Source: Polaromonas sp. (GTDB taxonomy: Bacteria; Pseudomonadota; Gammaproteobacteria; Burkholderiales; Burkholderiaceae_C). Taken from it: a stretch of 64,000 bases of DNA. The notes below the pieces were generated by a model. It had not been told where the DNA came from, searched no databases, and saw only the letters and a list, made by a program, of their open reading frames with translations. Shown in pieces: positions 32,391 to 40,396 of the stretch. The translations under genes and the position numbers were made by a program. The DNA lies in the NCBI RefSeq assembly GCF_030680935.1, contig NZ_JAUXUP010000038.1:62001-126000 (forward strand). Reading direction: 5' to 3'. The number at the start of each line of letters is the position of its first letter. The stretch's first letter is position 1.

Positions 32391-33707
32391 ATGAACAACG
32401 AAAGTCTGCTCCAGCGCATTGAATCCAAACGCGCCGAGCTGGTGGCGCTGACGCAGGCGCTGGTGCGCATACCCACCGTCAATCCGCCAGGTGATGCCTA
32501 CGAGGCCTGCGCACACCTGCTGGGCGAGCGCTTGAAAAAACGCGGCTTTGCCGTTGAGTACATTCGCGCGGAAGGTGCGCCCGGTGACCGTAACTCGCAT
32601 CCGCGCGTCAACGTCGTCGCGCGTTACGAAGGAAAATCCGCTGGTGAATGTGTGCACTTCAACAGCCACATTGACGTGGTTGAAGCCGGCCCCGGCTGGA
32701 CCACCGACCCTTTCGGCGCCGAAGTGAAAAACGGCCGGATCTACGGCCGCGGCACCTGCGACATGAAAGGCGGTCTGGCGTCCAGCGTGATTGCCTGCGA
32801 GGCCATTCTGGAGGAGGGGCTGGATTTTCCGGGTGCGCTGGAAATATCCGGTACGGTTGATGAAGAGTCGGGCGGTTTCGCCGGTGTGGGGTATCTGGCC
32901 GAGCGCGGCTACTTCAGCCGGCCACGTGTCCACCACGTCATCATTCCCGAACCGCTGGGCGTGGACCGCATTTGCCTGGGCCATCGCGGCGTGTGGTGGG
33001 GAGAGGTCGAGACCCTGGGGCGGATTGCCCACGGCTCCATGCCTTTCCTCGGCGACAGCGCGATCAACCACATGGGCGCGTTCATCCATTTACTGGAAAC
33101 GCAGCTGCAGCCGCGCCTGTCAACGCGCCACACCGCTGAGCCCGTGGAGCCGCCTGGTGCGCGCGTCAGTACCCTCAATATCAACAGCATTCATGGCGGC
33201 CAGGTCGAGCAGATTTTTTCGCTGGACGCGTTGAGTCGGCCGACGGGGGATCTGCCCGCGCCCGTGGTGTCGCATTCCTGCCGCGCGGTGCTGGACCGCC
33301 GCTTTATTGCAGAGGAAAACCTGGCAGCGGTCAAAGCTGAAATTGTGGCGATGCTCGAAGAGCTCAAGCGCAGTCGGCCCGGCTTTGACTACGGTATCCG
33401 GGACATCATGAGTTTTGTGCCCACCGCGACTCCGAAGGATGCGCCGGTGGTATTGGCCACCGCTCGCGCCATTGCCAGAGTGTTGGGGCGCGAAGCGAGC
33501 TACATCTCCAGCCCCGGCACTTACGATCAGAAACACATTGTGCGTACCGGCAAACTTGACGCCTGCATAGCCTATGGCCCCGGGATTCTGGATCTGGCGC
33601 ACCAGCCGGATGAATATGTGGGCATTCAGGAACTGGTGGACAGCGCCAAAATCATGGCACTTGCGGCCTTAAGTCTTACCCCAGGAAGCGCGGCTGTCCG
33701 GGCTTGA
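32391..33707 (+). CDS. M20 family deacylase (ArgE/DapE-like)
   Basis: A 438-residue cytoplasmic zinc amidase of the acetylornithine deacetylase/succinyl-diaminopimelate desuccinylase family. Metal and catalytic motifs: H93 and D95 in NSHIDVV, D124 in GRGTCDMKGG, the general base pair at E158-E159 in DEESGG, Glu of IPEPLG and the late His of SPGTYDQKH. The dimerisation lid lies at about residues 205-320. Length slightly exceeds ArgE (about 390). Substrate is not predictable; homologues in catabolic settings hydrolyse N-acyl or N-carbamoyl amino acids. A 38-bp palindrome 30 bases after the stop may end transcription. Confidence 0.85.
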   Translation: MNNESLLQRIESKRAELVALTQALVRIPTVNPPGDAYEACAHLLGERLKKRGFAVEYIRAEGAPGDRNSHPRVNVVARYEGKSAGECVHFNSHIDVVEAGPGWTTDPFGAEVKNGRIYGRGTCDMKGGLASSVIACEAILEEGLDFPGALEISGTVDEESGGFAGVGYLAERGYFSRPRVHHVIIPEPLGVDRICLGHRGVWWGEVETLGRIAHGSMPFLGDSAINHMGAFIHLLETQLQPRLSTRHTAEPVEPPGARVSTLNINSIHGGQVEQIFSLDALSRPTGDLPAPVVSHSCRAVLDRRFIAEENLAAVKAEIVAMLEELKRSRPGFDYGIRDIMSFVPTATPKDAPVVLATARAIARVLGREASYISSPGTYDQKHIVRTGKLDACIAYGPGILDLAHQPDEYVGIQELVDSAKIMALAALSLTPGSAAVRA

Positions 33708-33737
33708 GCCCCAACTTCAGTAAAACCGTCTTTTTAG

Positions 33738-33775
33738 AGCCGACCCCCCTGTCAATATTGACAGGGGGGTCGGCT
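33738..33775. terminator. 38-bp perfect palindrome; likely terminator after M20 gene
   Basis: AGCCGACCCCCCTGTCAAT and its exact reverse complement abut. It forms a 19-bp stem, followed on the plus strand by TTAAATTTTT. Its centre also contains the motif seen at 37810, so it may double as an operator for the next gene. Confidence 0.7.
33749..33764. promoter_or_regulatory. Candidate quorum-regulator operator, CTGTCAA-TA-TTGACAG
   Basis: The 16-bp core of the palindrome lies 64 bases upstream of the cqsA-like start. The same arms with a different 2-bp centre recur at 37810-37825 at the start of the LuxR-type gene. Confidence 0.5.
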
Positions 33776-33828
33776 TAAATTTTTGGAAAATCAATTTCAA
33801 TGGTGTTACTTTTTAACAAGGCCACACC

Positions 33829-35094
33829 ATGCAAACTTCTTTTCTGGATCAACCCGTCGCTCAGTTGGTCCCATTGCCCGTGGTCGAACCCGGGCTTTCC
33901 CTGCAACTTCAAAGGCGAATTGCCCGCGAATTCACCCCGCGGTGGGAGCAGCAATGGGGCGGAAAATTTGTTCTTCATGGACGTGTTGTCGGCTCCGAGG
34001 CTGTCCGGCTCGATGGCAATGACTATCTCGCTGTCACCGGGCATCAGGACATCGTCGAAGCGCAGATCGCCGCCTTGCGCCAGAACAATGAGGCGGTGGT
34101 GCAGTCGGGCGTTTTCCTGCTTGGAGACCATCCCGCCCACGCGTTTGAAAGCGCGGTGGCGCAATGGATTGGCAAGGAAGACGGCTACCTGTGCCAGTCC
34201 GGCTACGCCGCCAACATGGGCCTGCTGCAAATCATCGCCGACGAACAGACACCGGTGTACCTTGACGGTCTGGCTCACATGTCGCTTTGGGAGGGCGCAC
34301 GCGCTGCCAAAGCCCCCGCCTATGCTTTTCGCCACAACGATCCTGAGCATCTGGAGCGGCAGCTCCAGACGCATGGGCCGGGCGTGGTGGTGGTCGATTC
34401 GGTCTACAGCACGACCGGAGCGCTGTGCCCCCTGCGCGAAATACTCGATGTGGTCGAGCGCTACAACAGCATGATTGTTGTCGACGAGTCCCATTCCCTG
34501 GGGACTCACGGCCCGAAGGGCGCCGGCCTGTGCGCGGAGCTGGGCGTGACGCAGCGTGTGCACTTCATCACTGCCAGTCTGGCCAAGGCTTTTGCGGGTC
34601 GGGCCGGCTTTTTCAGCGCACCGGCCAGCATGCGTTACTACACCCTGATATCTAGCTTCCCCAATATTTTCAGCTCATCCCTCTTGCCTCACGAAATTGC
34701 GGGGCTGGCTGCTACCCTCGGCGTCATTCAGCGCAGCGACGAGGCCCGGTCCAAACTGCATGCCAATACACGGCGCTTGCGTGAAAGTCTGGCAGATGCC
34801 GGTTTTCCGATTCATCAGGGCACCGAGCAGATCATCGCCCTGGAGGCCGGGCAGGAGTCGGCGGCCATGGTGTTGCGCGATGAGCTCGAGTCGCGCAATG
34901 TGGTGGGCTCGATATTCTGTGCGCCGGCTACCAGCCGGAATCGCGCGATGGTGCGGCTGACGCTCAATTCAGCGTTGACTGAGTCAGAACTGGGCCATGT
35001 CGAGCGCGTGGCACGCGAAGTGGCAGCTTGCGTCAAGCCCTGGGAGTGGCCGATCGCCAAACGCGCCCGGGCTGTAGACAAGTCCAGCCACTAG
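33829..35094 (+). CDS. cqsA: Alpha-hydroxyketone autoinducer synthase (CqsA/LqsA/JqsA family)
   Basis: A 421-residue PLP enzyme of the alpha-oxoamine synthase class that would condense an acyl-CoA with an amino acid or SAM-derived donor to make an alpha-hydroxyketone-type signal. PLP contacts: D219-E-S-H222 in VVDESHSLGTHG and Schiff-base K253 in TASLAKAFAGRAGFF. DGLAHMSLWEGARAA replaces the more usual D-x-x-x-H-x-S of BioF/KBL. CqsA family membership is supported by the neighbouring LqsS/LqsR-like sensor and regulator. The tail overlaps the convergent regulator gene by four bases. BioF is the main alternative and is less likely given this context. Confidence 0.9.
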   Translation: MQTSFLDQPVAQLVPLPVVEPGLSLQLQRRIAREFTPRWEQQWGGKFVLHGRVVGSEAVRLDGNDYLAVTGHQDIVEAQIAALRQNNEAVVQSGVFLLGDHPAHAFESAVAQWIGKEDGYLCQSGYAANMGLLQIIADEQTPVYLDGLAHMSLWEGARAAKAPAYAFRHNDPEHLERQLQTHGPGVVVVDSVYSTTGALCPLREILDVVERYNSMIVVDESHSLGTHGPKGAGLCAELGVTQRVHFITASLAKAFAGRAGFFSAPASMRYYTLISSFPNIFSSSLLPHEIAGLAATLGVIQRSDEARSKLHANTRRLRESLADAGFPIHQGTEQIIALEAGQESAAMVLRDELESRNVVGSIFCAPATSRNRAMVRLTLNSALTESELGHVERVAREVAACVKPWEWPIAKRARAVDKSSH

Positions 35095-36065
35095 TCCTGA
35101 ACCGAACGCGGCCCCTGTGCCTTGAGCCACCCGTCGTAGCTTGCAAAGGAGTGATGTGAGCCAGGGCTCACGGGAAACAAGGCGGCGAGAACGGAGCCAT
35201 CCTGCCCGATGGAAAACGCAGGATCGAGCCGAGGCTTGTCCGACTGCCCAAGGGCCTGTTGCAGCTCCAGGTCAATCAGGCAGCGGCCGGCGCGGATGTC
35301 AGCGGCCTTGGCGGCATCCACCCCCTGGGATTGGGCAAGTTCTGCCAGGTCAGCCAGGCCGGCGGCGGTTTCGAGCTGAAGCCAGCTCACCGCGCCACCG
35401 GCGCTCATCCCCAGCACCCCGAACGGCTGACCAATCACGACGTGTTCCACCCAATGGGTGAGGGCCAGGCTGGCGAGCTGACGGGCCACTGAAGGCACCT
35501 GCAGCAGGGCATGTTGCGGTTGCGTCAAGGACGCCCGCCATGTCAGGGAGTGCTTGATCTGCGGCTGATCCAGCATGCGCTGAACCACGGCGATCAAGTG
35601 CTGGGAAATGTCGGGCGTTTGTTTGGCAATGAACTGATCGATCAGCCCGCGGTTGAATGCGCTCACAGCGACATGCTCATCGGCCTGCCCAGTCAGCAAC
35701 ACACGGCCGCCCGGCCAGTCCGTCAGTTCGCCGAGCGCCTGCAGGCCGTCCATGCCCGGCATCGCGTAGTCGAAGACGCAGACCTGGGTCAATGCAAAAC
35801 GGTCGGTGTGGGCCGCCCAGTAGTCCAGTATTTGCGGAATAAGCGCTCGTCCGCCACGCCATTTGTCAATCATCTCCTGCTGGACCCAGAGGTCGGCCTC
35901 CCATTGAGGAGGCTCCTGTTGGAGCTGGTTGATGCAGTTTTGCGGGCGCAGAAAAAATCTGGCGTGCCAATGACGCGGCAAAACCAGTGCCAGCATTTCA
36001 AGATAGGCAGGATCGTCGTCCAGGAAAACGACTGCGCCGGGGCGACGAAAGAGAGGAAAACTCAT
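35091..36065 (-). CDS. Response regulator of the quorum-sensing locus (LqsR/JqsR-like)
   Basis: A 324-residue protein with an N-terminal receiver domain: acidic triad D16-D17-D18, phospho-acceptor D99 in VCVFDYAMPGMDG, T125 in VLLTGQAD and K148 in FIAKQT. A roughly 40-residue insertion (about 50-90, Trp-rich) separates the first strand pair from the D99 strand, which is unusual. The C-terminal half (residues about 175-324) is not a recognisable DNA-binding domain; it has LALTHWVEHVVIGQPFGVLGMSAGG, so output may be enzymatic or by protein contact, as proposed for LqsR. It is transcribed with the sensor kinase (18 bases apart). Confidence 0.82.
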   Translation of the reverse strand: MSFPLFRRPGAVVFLDDDPAYLEMLALVLPRHWHARFFLRPQNCINQLQQEPPQWEADLWVQQEMIDKWRGGRALIPQILDYWAAHTDRFALTQVCVFDYAMPGMDGLQALGELTDWPGGRVLLTGQADEHVAVSAFNRGLIDQFIAKQTPDISQHLIAVVQRMLDQPQIKHSLTWRASLTQPQHALLQVPSVARQLASLALTHWVEHVVIGQPFGVLGMSAGGAVSWLQLETAAGLADLAELAQSQGVDAAKAADIRAGRCLIDLELQQALGQSDKPRLDPAFSIGQDGSVLAALFPVSPGSHHSFASYDGWLKAQGPRSVQD

Positions 36066-36083
36066 GACAGGCTCATTGCGGGT

Positions 36084-37421
36084 TCAGGCCAGAATCGGCA
36101 ATTCAATGATGAACATGGCACCCCGACCCGGCTCGGACTTGACCCGAATGGTCCCGTGCGCACTGTGCACCACCTGGCGGCAAAAGGCCAGTCCCAGGCC
36201 GTGTCCGGTGCCGCGGTCTGTGGAGAAAAAGGGTTCAAAAATCTGCGCCTGCAACTCATGGGCGATGCCTGCTCCCTGATCCGTGATGACGATACGGCCC
36301 CAACCGCCCAGCACACCAACATCAATGCGCAAGTCGCCAGGGTGCGGGGCAGAGCTGCTTGCGGCGAGCGTATGAAACGCGTTTTTCATCAGGTTGTTGA
36401 TGACTTGTGCAAACAGACGGTAGGACGACTGGAAGACAAAGTCCTTGCGCAAGACAAGCTCCACACTGTCTTTTTCCTTCGAATTCCGATAGGGGTAGTC
36501 CTTGACCACATTGCGCAGCAGGGCCGATGCGGTGACGTTCTCCCGGTGGGTCGGCAGACGTTGCAGTCCGGCATTGACGATCTGTGTGTCGATGTGCTGG
36601 TTCATGCTGCGAACCATGCTGTGCAGTCGTATGACCAGCTGCTCCAGTCGCTGCTGCCCGCCAGGCTCGTGAACGGACTGGCTTTCGTTGCGCACGGCGT
36701 CGCCGATGAGAGACATGGTGGCCAGCGGTGTGCGCAATTCGTGGGCCATGATGCCCATGGTGGTGAGCGTGTGGGTGAGCTGCTCACGCCTGAGGTTCGC
36801 CGACGACAGGCCCAGCAGTATGCCCATGCTGACACAAAAAGCCAGCACCATCATGTCGGTGAGCTGCGCTGTGACCGACATGGGCGGCGCAATCGGACCC
36901 CACAGTACAAAGGCCCCGTGCGCGAGCAACGCCGCCACCGCCAGGCCGACAGTGGCGATACGCCAGTCGGTGACGAAGTAGTAAATAAGGATCATGGCGG
37001 CCATGCTGGACAACCAGGCCGAACCCCCACCATTGCAGAGGTACATGTAGCTGAACAAAAACGGCAACTCGAACCAGATGACGCCGGTAAACACCTGCCC
37101 CGCCAGCCGGCTCGACGGCTCGCCGCTGATGCGCGAATAGATCAGAAGCAGTCCCAAGGAACCGGTGAACAGACGCAGGCCCAGGTTTTCGTAGGGCTGG
37201 GGAAGCCAGACCGCCCAGACAAACCAGAAAAGCGGATGGCCGACCAGCGTGAAGAGTCCCAGGCCCTTGACCCTGAGCGGCGTCGGATGCAGGACCGGCA
37301 GCAGGGGCGCGGTGATGATTTCTTCCTTCAACCAGCGCAGCGTCCGGTTCCATGAGGACCCACGGGACGCCGGGATTTTGCTGCGGCTGGAAGCATCGGC
37401 GGTGATGGGGCTGGAGGACAC
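36084..37421 (-). CDS. Membrane sensor histidine kinase (CqsS/LqsS/JqsS-like)
   Basis: A 445-residue kinase. Residues about 55-205 hold six or so membrane helices, the sensor region, without a periplasmic domain. The H-box is MAHELRTPLATM with H227, the N-box NNLMKNAFHTL, G1 DQGAGI, and the G2 region TGHGLGLAFCRQVV. Unlike Vibrio CqsS there is no attached receiver domain, so phosphate must pass to the separate regulator next door, as in Legionella LqsS and Janthinobacterium JqsS. A signal made by the linked synthase is the expected ligand. The start at 37421 leaves a 45-residue Ser-rich cytoplasmic tail; a later start is possible. Confidence 0.87.
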   Translation of the reverse strand: MSSSPITADASSRSKIPASRGSSWNRTLRWLKEEIITAPLLPVLHPTPLRVKGLGLFTLVGHPLFWFVWAVWLPQPYENLGLRLFTGSLGLLLIYSRISGEPSSRLAGQVFTGVIWFELPFLFSYMYLCNGGGSAWLSSMAAMILIYYFVTDWRIATVGLAVAALLAHGAFVLWGPIAPPMSVTAQLTDMMVLAFCVSMGILLGLSSANLRREQLTHTLTTMGIMAHELRTPLATMSLIGDAVRNESQSVHEPGGQQRLEQLVIRLHSMVRSMNQHIDTQIVNAGLQRLPTHRENVTASALLRNVVKDYPYRNSKEKDSVELVLRKDFVFQSSYRLFAQVINNLMKNAFHTLAASSSAPHPGDLRIDVGVLGGWGRIVITDQGAGIAHELQAQIFEPFFSTDRGTGHGLGLAFCRQVVHSAHGTIRVKSEPGRGAMFIIELPILA

Positions 37422-37799
37422 GATGTGTTGTGGGGTCCGAAGAATGGATGGTCGGTCAATTGTCTTTGTTTTTGCCCGAATGCGGCTGATTCATATACCT
37501 GTCAATTTTCGCGTCGTGCATGCAGAGTCAGGGAGGGGCACATCCGGGGCTTGCGTTGGTTTTCGGTCTCTCGACCCTCGCCTGGGCGAGCGAGGGTGCG
37601 GCAATCGGCTTGACGGGTGCAAAATGCAAGCCTGTTTGCCAGCAGCAACGGTTCCCCACGGGACTTCACGATGCGGGGATGCTGCATCCCGGTGGGAGAC
37701 CGCGCCTGATTGCTCGCTGTGTCCGGCATTTTCGAAAGTCATGAATAAATTCTTGAACAAATCGCAAAAGATTGTTACCCGGTCAGCGGGCAGTCGACC
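37422..37799. promoter_or_regulatory. 378-bp divergent region between sensor kinase and LuxR-type gene
   Basis: No convincing ORF is seen. The region contains a hairpin CCCTCGC-N8-GCGAGGG (37575-37596) and one half-site CTGTCAA near 37499, matching an arm of the palindromes at 33749 and 37810. Promoters for both flanking genes must lie here. Confidence 0.5.
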
Positions 37800-38486
37800 A
37801 TGAGGTCTCCTGTCAACTTTGACAGTGTTGCACTCGACAGCATGCTGGGCGACTGGATTTCAGCCCTTCAGGAGTTTTCAGTGGAGGCAGTGGTGGTGCT
37901 GGGCCCTGAACCGTTTGGAGACCGTTCCGAGCGCATCGTGGCGGCGGTCCATCCGCCCCGCTTGCTGGAAGCGGCGGTGGCGTTGGCCCAGAGCGGGGAT
38001 TTTGGTGCACCGTGGCGCGAGTCGGATGCGCCGCTGGTGGCCTGGCAGCATATTGCCAAGTCGGGGCATGGCGCGACCGGCATCCAGGCCGACGGCAGCC
38101 GATGGCGTGTGCTCTGGATGGCTCATGGCTTTCAGAGTGTGGTCCGGGTGGAGTTTCCCTTGCCCTCGGGCCGCGCTTTTGAATGTTTCATGTTCAGCCC
38201 GCGCCAGTTTCACGACCGCGCAGAAGCTGCCGCGCTGGTCTGGTCAGCACTCAATATCTGGCCCTTGTTCAAGAGGACCATGGCCGAAGCCGCTACTCCC
38301 CTGAGCCCGCGCGAACGCGAGTGCCTGTTGCTCGCATTTGAAGGGCTGACCGCGCGCCAGACTTCGGAGCGTTTGCAGTGTGCAGAACGTACCGTGAACT
38401 ATCACCTGGCCAATGCCATGGCCAAACTCAGGGTGGACAACAAGATGTCGGCAATTCAGCGTGCCTGCTGGATGGGGGTCATCTGA
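37800..38486 (+). CDS. LuxR-family transcriptional regulator
   Basis: A 228-residue protein. The C-terminal LuxR helix-turn-helix is clear: LSPRERECLLLAFEGLTARQTSERLQCAERTVNYHLANAMAKLRVDNKMSAI at about residues 165-220. The N-terminal 150 residues resemble the autoinducer-binding domain fold (SGHGATGIQADGSRWRVLWM) but lack an obvious full set of AHL-binding residues. There is no AHL synthase in the window. Start is uncertain: ATG at 37800 or M15 at 37842; neither has a good ribosome site. The palindrome at 37810-37825 overlaps the first codons or lies just upstream, depending on that choice, suggesting autoregulation. Confidence 0.85.
   Translation: MRSPVNFDSVALDSMLGDWISALQEFSVEAVVVLGPEPFGDRSERIVAAVHPPRLLEAAVALAQSGDFGAPWRESDAPLVAWQHIAKSGHGATGIQADGSRWRVLWMAHGFQSVVRVEFPLPSGRAFECFMFSPRQFHDRAEAAALVWSALNIWPLFKRTMAEAATPLSPRERECLLLAFEGLTARQTSERLQCAERTVNYHLANAMAKLRVDNKMSAIQRACWMGVI
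37810..37825. promoter_or_regulatory. Candidate operator, CTGTCAA-CT-TTGACAG
   Basis: A perfect 7-bp inverted repeat with a 2-bp centre, identical in both arms to the motif at 33749-33764. It lies at the 5' end of the LuxR-type gene. Confidence 0.5.
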
Positions 38487-38547
38487 GAAAAGCTGCGAAT
38501 CGTCCGCCAGTTTTCTGCTGCATTTGGGGTGGCTTGAATATTGCGTC

Positions 38548-38561
38548 GTAACTGTGGTTAC
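38548..38561. promoter_or_regulatory. Candidate operator, GTAAC-TGTG-GTTAC
   Basis: A perfect 5-bp inverted repeat 63 bases upstream of the peptide ABC binding-protein gene, in an AT-richer stretch that likely holds its promoter. Regulator unknown. Confidence 0.35.
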
Positions 38562-38624
38562 ATTACAAAGCAGTTGTCTGGTTTCTGCCTGCCTTCATAA
38601 CTCTTGTGTCAAGGAAATTTAGTC

Positions 38625-40208
38625 ATGAAAAATCGCTCTCTTTCTGTGCTGACCGGCGCGCTTGTACTCGTTTTGGGGCTGGCGCTGCCGCACGCGGTCC
38701 TGGCCCAGGGCAAGACGCTCAAGGTGGTTCCGCATGCCAATATCACCATCCTGGATCCGGTCTGGACCACCGCGTTTGTGACGCGCAACCACGGCTACAT
38801 GATTTACGACACGCTGTTTGGCACAGATCTGGACGGCAAGGTCAAGCCGCAGATGGTCGACACCTTCACCGCGTCCAAAGACAACAAGGTCTGGACCTTC
38901 ACGCTGCGTGACGGGCTGGAGTTTCACGACGGAAAAGCTGTGACCAGCGAGGACGTGGTGGCTTCGCTCAAGCGCTGGGCCAGCCGGGACAGCTTCGGCG
39001 GCGTCATGGCCAAAAGCCTGGACAGCTACGAAACGCCCAATGCGAAGACCTTTGTTCTCAAATTCAAGCAACCCTTTGGTGTGATGCTCGAGGCGCTGGG
39101 CAAGCCTTCGTCGAACGTGCCCTTTATCATGCCGGCCCGCATTGCGGCTACTCCCGGTAGCGAACAGATCAAGGAAAACATCGGCTCGGGTCCGTACAAG
39201 TTCGTGGCTGCCGAGTACAAGCCGGGTGAAAAACTGGTTTACGTCAAAAATGACAAATACAAACCCCGCAGTGAAGTACCCAACGGCACCACTGGCGGAA
39301 AAAATGTGTACCTGGACCGGGTCGAGTGGATCATCATCCGCGACCCCCAAACCCAGTTCAATGCGCTGATTGCCGGCGAGGTGGACATCATCGAGCAGCC
39401 GGCTTTTGAGCAGTACGCCTCGCTGAAAGCGGCCAAGGACGTGCAGATAGTCGATGCCCAGCCCGCTGGCCTGCAGTACATCTTCCGCTTCAACCACCTG
39501 CACGCCCCTTTTGACAATGTGAAGATCCGGCAGGCCGCCATGGTGGCCATGGGCCAGGAAGCATTTCTGAAAACGCAGGTCGGCGCGCCCGGCATGTACA
39601 AGTACTGCAAGAGCATTTTTCCCTGCGGAACGCCTTACGCCAGCGACAACACCGGTATTTACACCGGCATGGCCAATCCGGCCAAGGCCAAACAGATGCT
39701 GGCCGATGCAGGTTACAAGGGTGAGCCGATTGTGCTGATGCGGCCGACCGACCTGGCATCGATTGCCAAGCTGCCGCTGGTGGCCAAGCAGCAGCTCGAA
39801 GCCGGCGGCTTCAAAGTGGATATGCAGCAGTCCGACTGGGCCACACTGCTGGCCCGCCGCGCTAAAAAGGATGCACCGGACAAAGGCGGATGGAACGCCT
39901 TCATGACGGCCTGGACCGCAGGCGACATCCAGAATCCGCTGACCATGGCCATGCTCAATGCCACCGGCGACAAGGGCTGGTTTGGCTGGCAGGACGACAA
40001 GGTCATTGAAGAGCTCAAGGTCAAGTTTGCCCAGGCCAGTACCGAGGCCGAGAAGAAAAAACTTGCCGAACAACTGCAGTTGCGTGCGATTGAAACGGCG
40101 TCGCATGTGCATCTGGGGCAGTACAACAACCCGGCGGCGTTGCGCAGCAACATATCCGGCCTGGTGCCCGGCGGTGCGCAGGTGTACTGGAACATCAAAA
40201 AGAACTAG
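38625..40208 (+). CDS. ABC transporter substrate-binding protein, peptide/opine type (SBP_bac_5)
   Basis: A 527-residue periplasmic binding protein. The signal peptide MKNRSLSVLTGALVLVLG... is cleaved near VLAQ; the mature part begins GKTLKVVPHANITILDPVWTT. The family block YDTLFGTDLDGKVKPQMVDTFTASKD...WTFTLRDGLEFHDGKAVTSEDV is unmistakable. Such proteins bind di- or oligopeptides, glutathione or other amides. The ribosome site AAGGAA is about 9 bases before the ATG at 38625. It leads an operon with two permeases and a double ATPase, followed by an M81 peptidase and an amidase, which suggests import of an amide-linked or cyclic-peptide-like compound. Confidence 0.92.
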   Translation: MKNRSLSVLTGALVLVLGLALPHAVLAQGKTLKVVPHANITILDPVWTTAFVTRNHGYMIYDTLFGTDLDGKVKPQMVDTFTASKDNKVWTFTLRDGLEFHDGKAVTSEDVVASLKRWASRDSFGGVMAKSLDSYETPNAKTFVLKFKQPFGVMLEALGKPSSNVPFIMPARIAATPGSEQIKENIGSGPYKFVAAEYKPGEKLVYVKNDKYKPRSEVPNGTTGGKNVYLDRVEWIIIRDPQTQFNALIAGEVDIIEQPAFEQYASLKAAKDVQIVDAQPAGLQYIFRFNHLHAPFDNVKIRQAAMVAMGQEAFLKTQVGAPGMYKYCKSIFPCGTPYASDNTGIYTGMANPAKAKQMLADAGYKGEPIVLMRPTDLASIAKLPLVAKQQLEAGGFKVDMQQSDWATLLARRAKKDAPDKGGWNAFMTAWTAGDIQNPLTMAMLNATGDKGWFGWQDDKVIEELKVKFAQASTEAEKKKLAEQLQLRAIETASHVHLGQYNNPAALRSNISGLVPGGAQVYWNIKKN

Positions 40209-40218
40209 TGAGAACTGG

Positions 40219-40330
40219 TGCCCCCACACTTGTCGCTCGAAACCGATCGCCCTGAGCCTGTCGAAGGGTGTCCCCCAGCGGGGCGCTGCGCCTGCGGCCC
40301 GGCAAAGCCGGTTCCGCGGCCCCTGCTGGT
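40219..40330 (+). repeat. GC-rich dispersed repeat, copy 2, with nested insertion
   Basis: The same ends as the copy at 32231 (CCCCCACNCTTGTCGCT and GGTTCCGCGGCCCC). The centre carries a different segment with GCCCTGAGCCTGTCGAAGGG, itself a very common Comamonadaceae/Burkholderiales repeat. It lies between the binding-protein and permease genes, so it is part of the operon transcript. Confidence 0.7.
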
Positions 40331-40396
40331 GGGTAGAGGTGTTTTCGCGTTTCGCTTGAAACCGGCGCGGCCAGGTCCGTCGCCCGAAATATTTGC

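Noticed and set aside
37800-38486. AHL receptor function for the LuxR-type protein
   Set aside because: No AHL synthase in the window and the N-terminal domain lacks a clear set of AHL-binding residues; a role in the hydroxyketone locus is more likely but unproven.
38619-40229. Open frame of 536 codons antisense to the peptide ABC binding protein, and similar long antisense frames opposite hnr (5770-7011), gcdH (19534-20691) and the sensor kinase (35511-37355)
   Set aside because: High-GC shadow frames: the products are low-complexity, rich in His, Arg and Gln, with no domain, while the opposite strand encodes clear conserved proteins.
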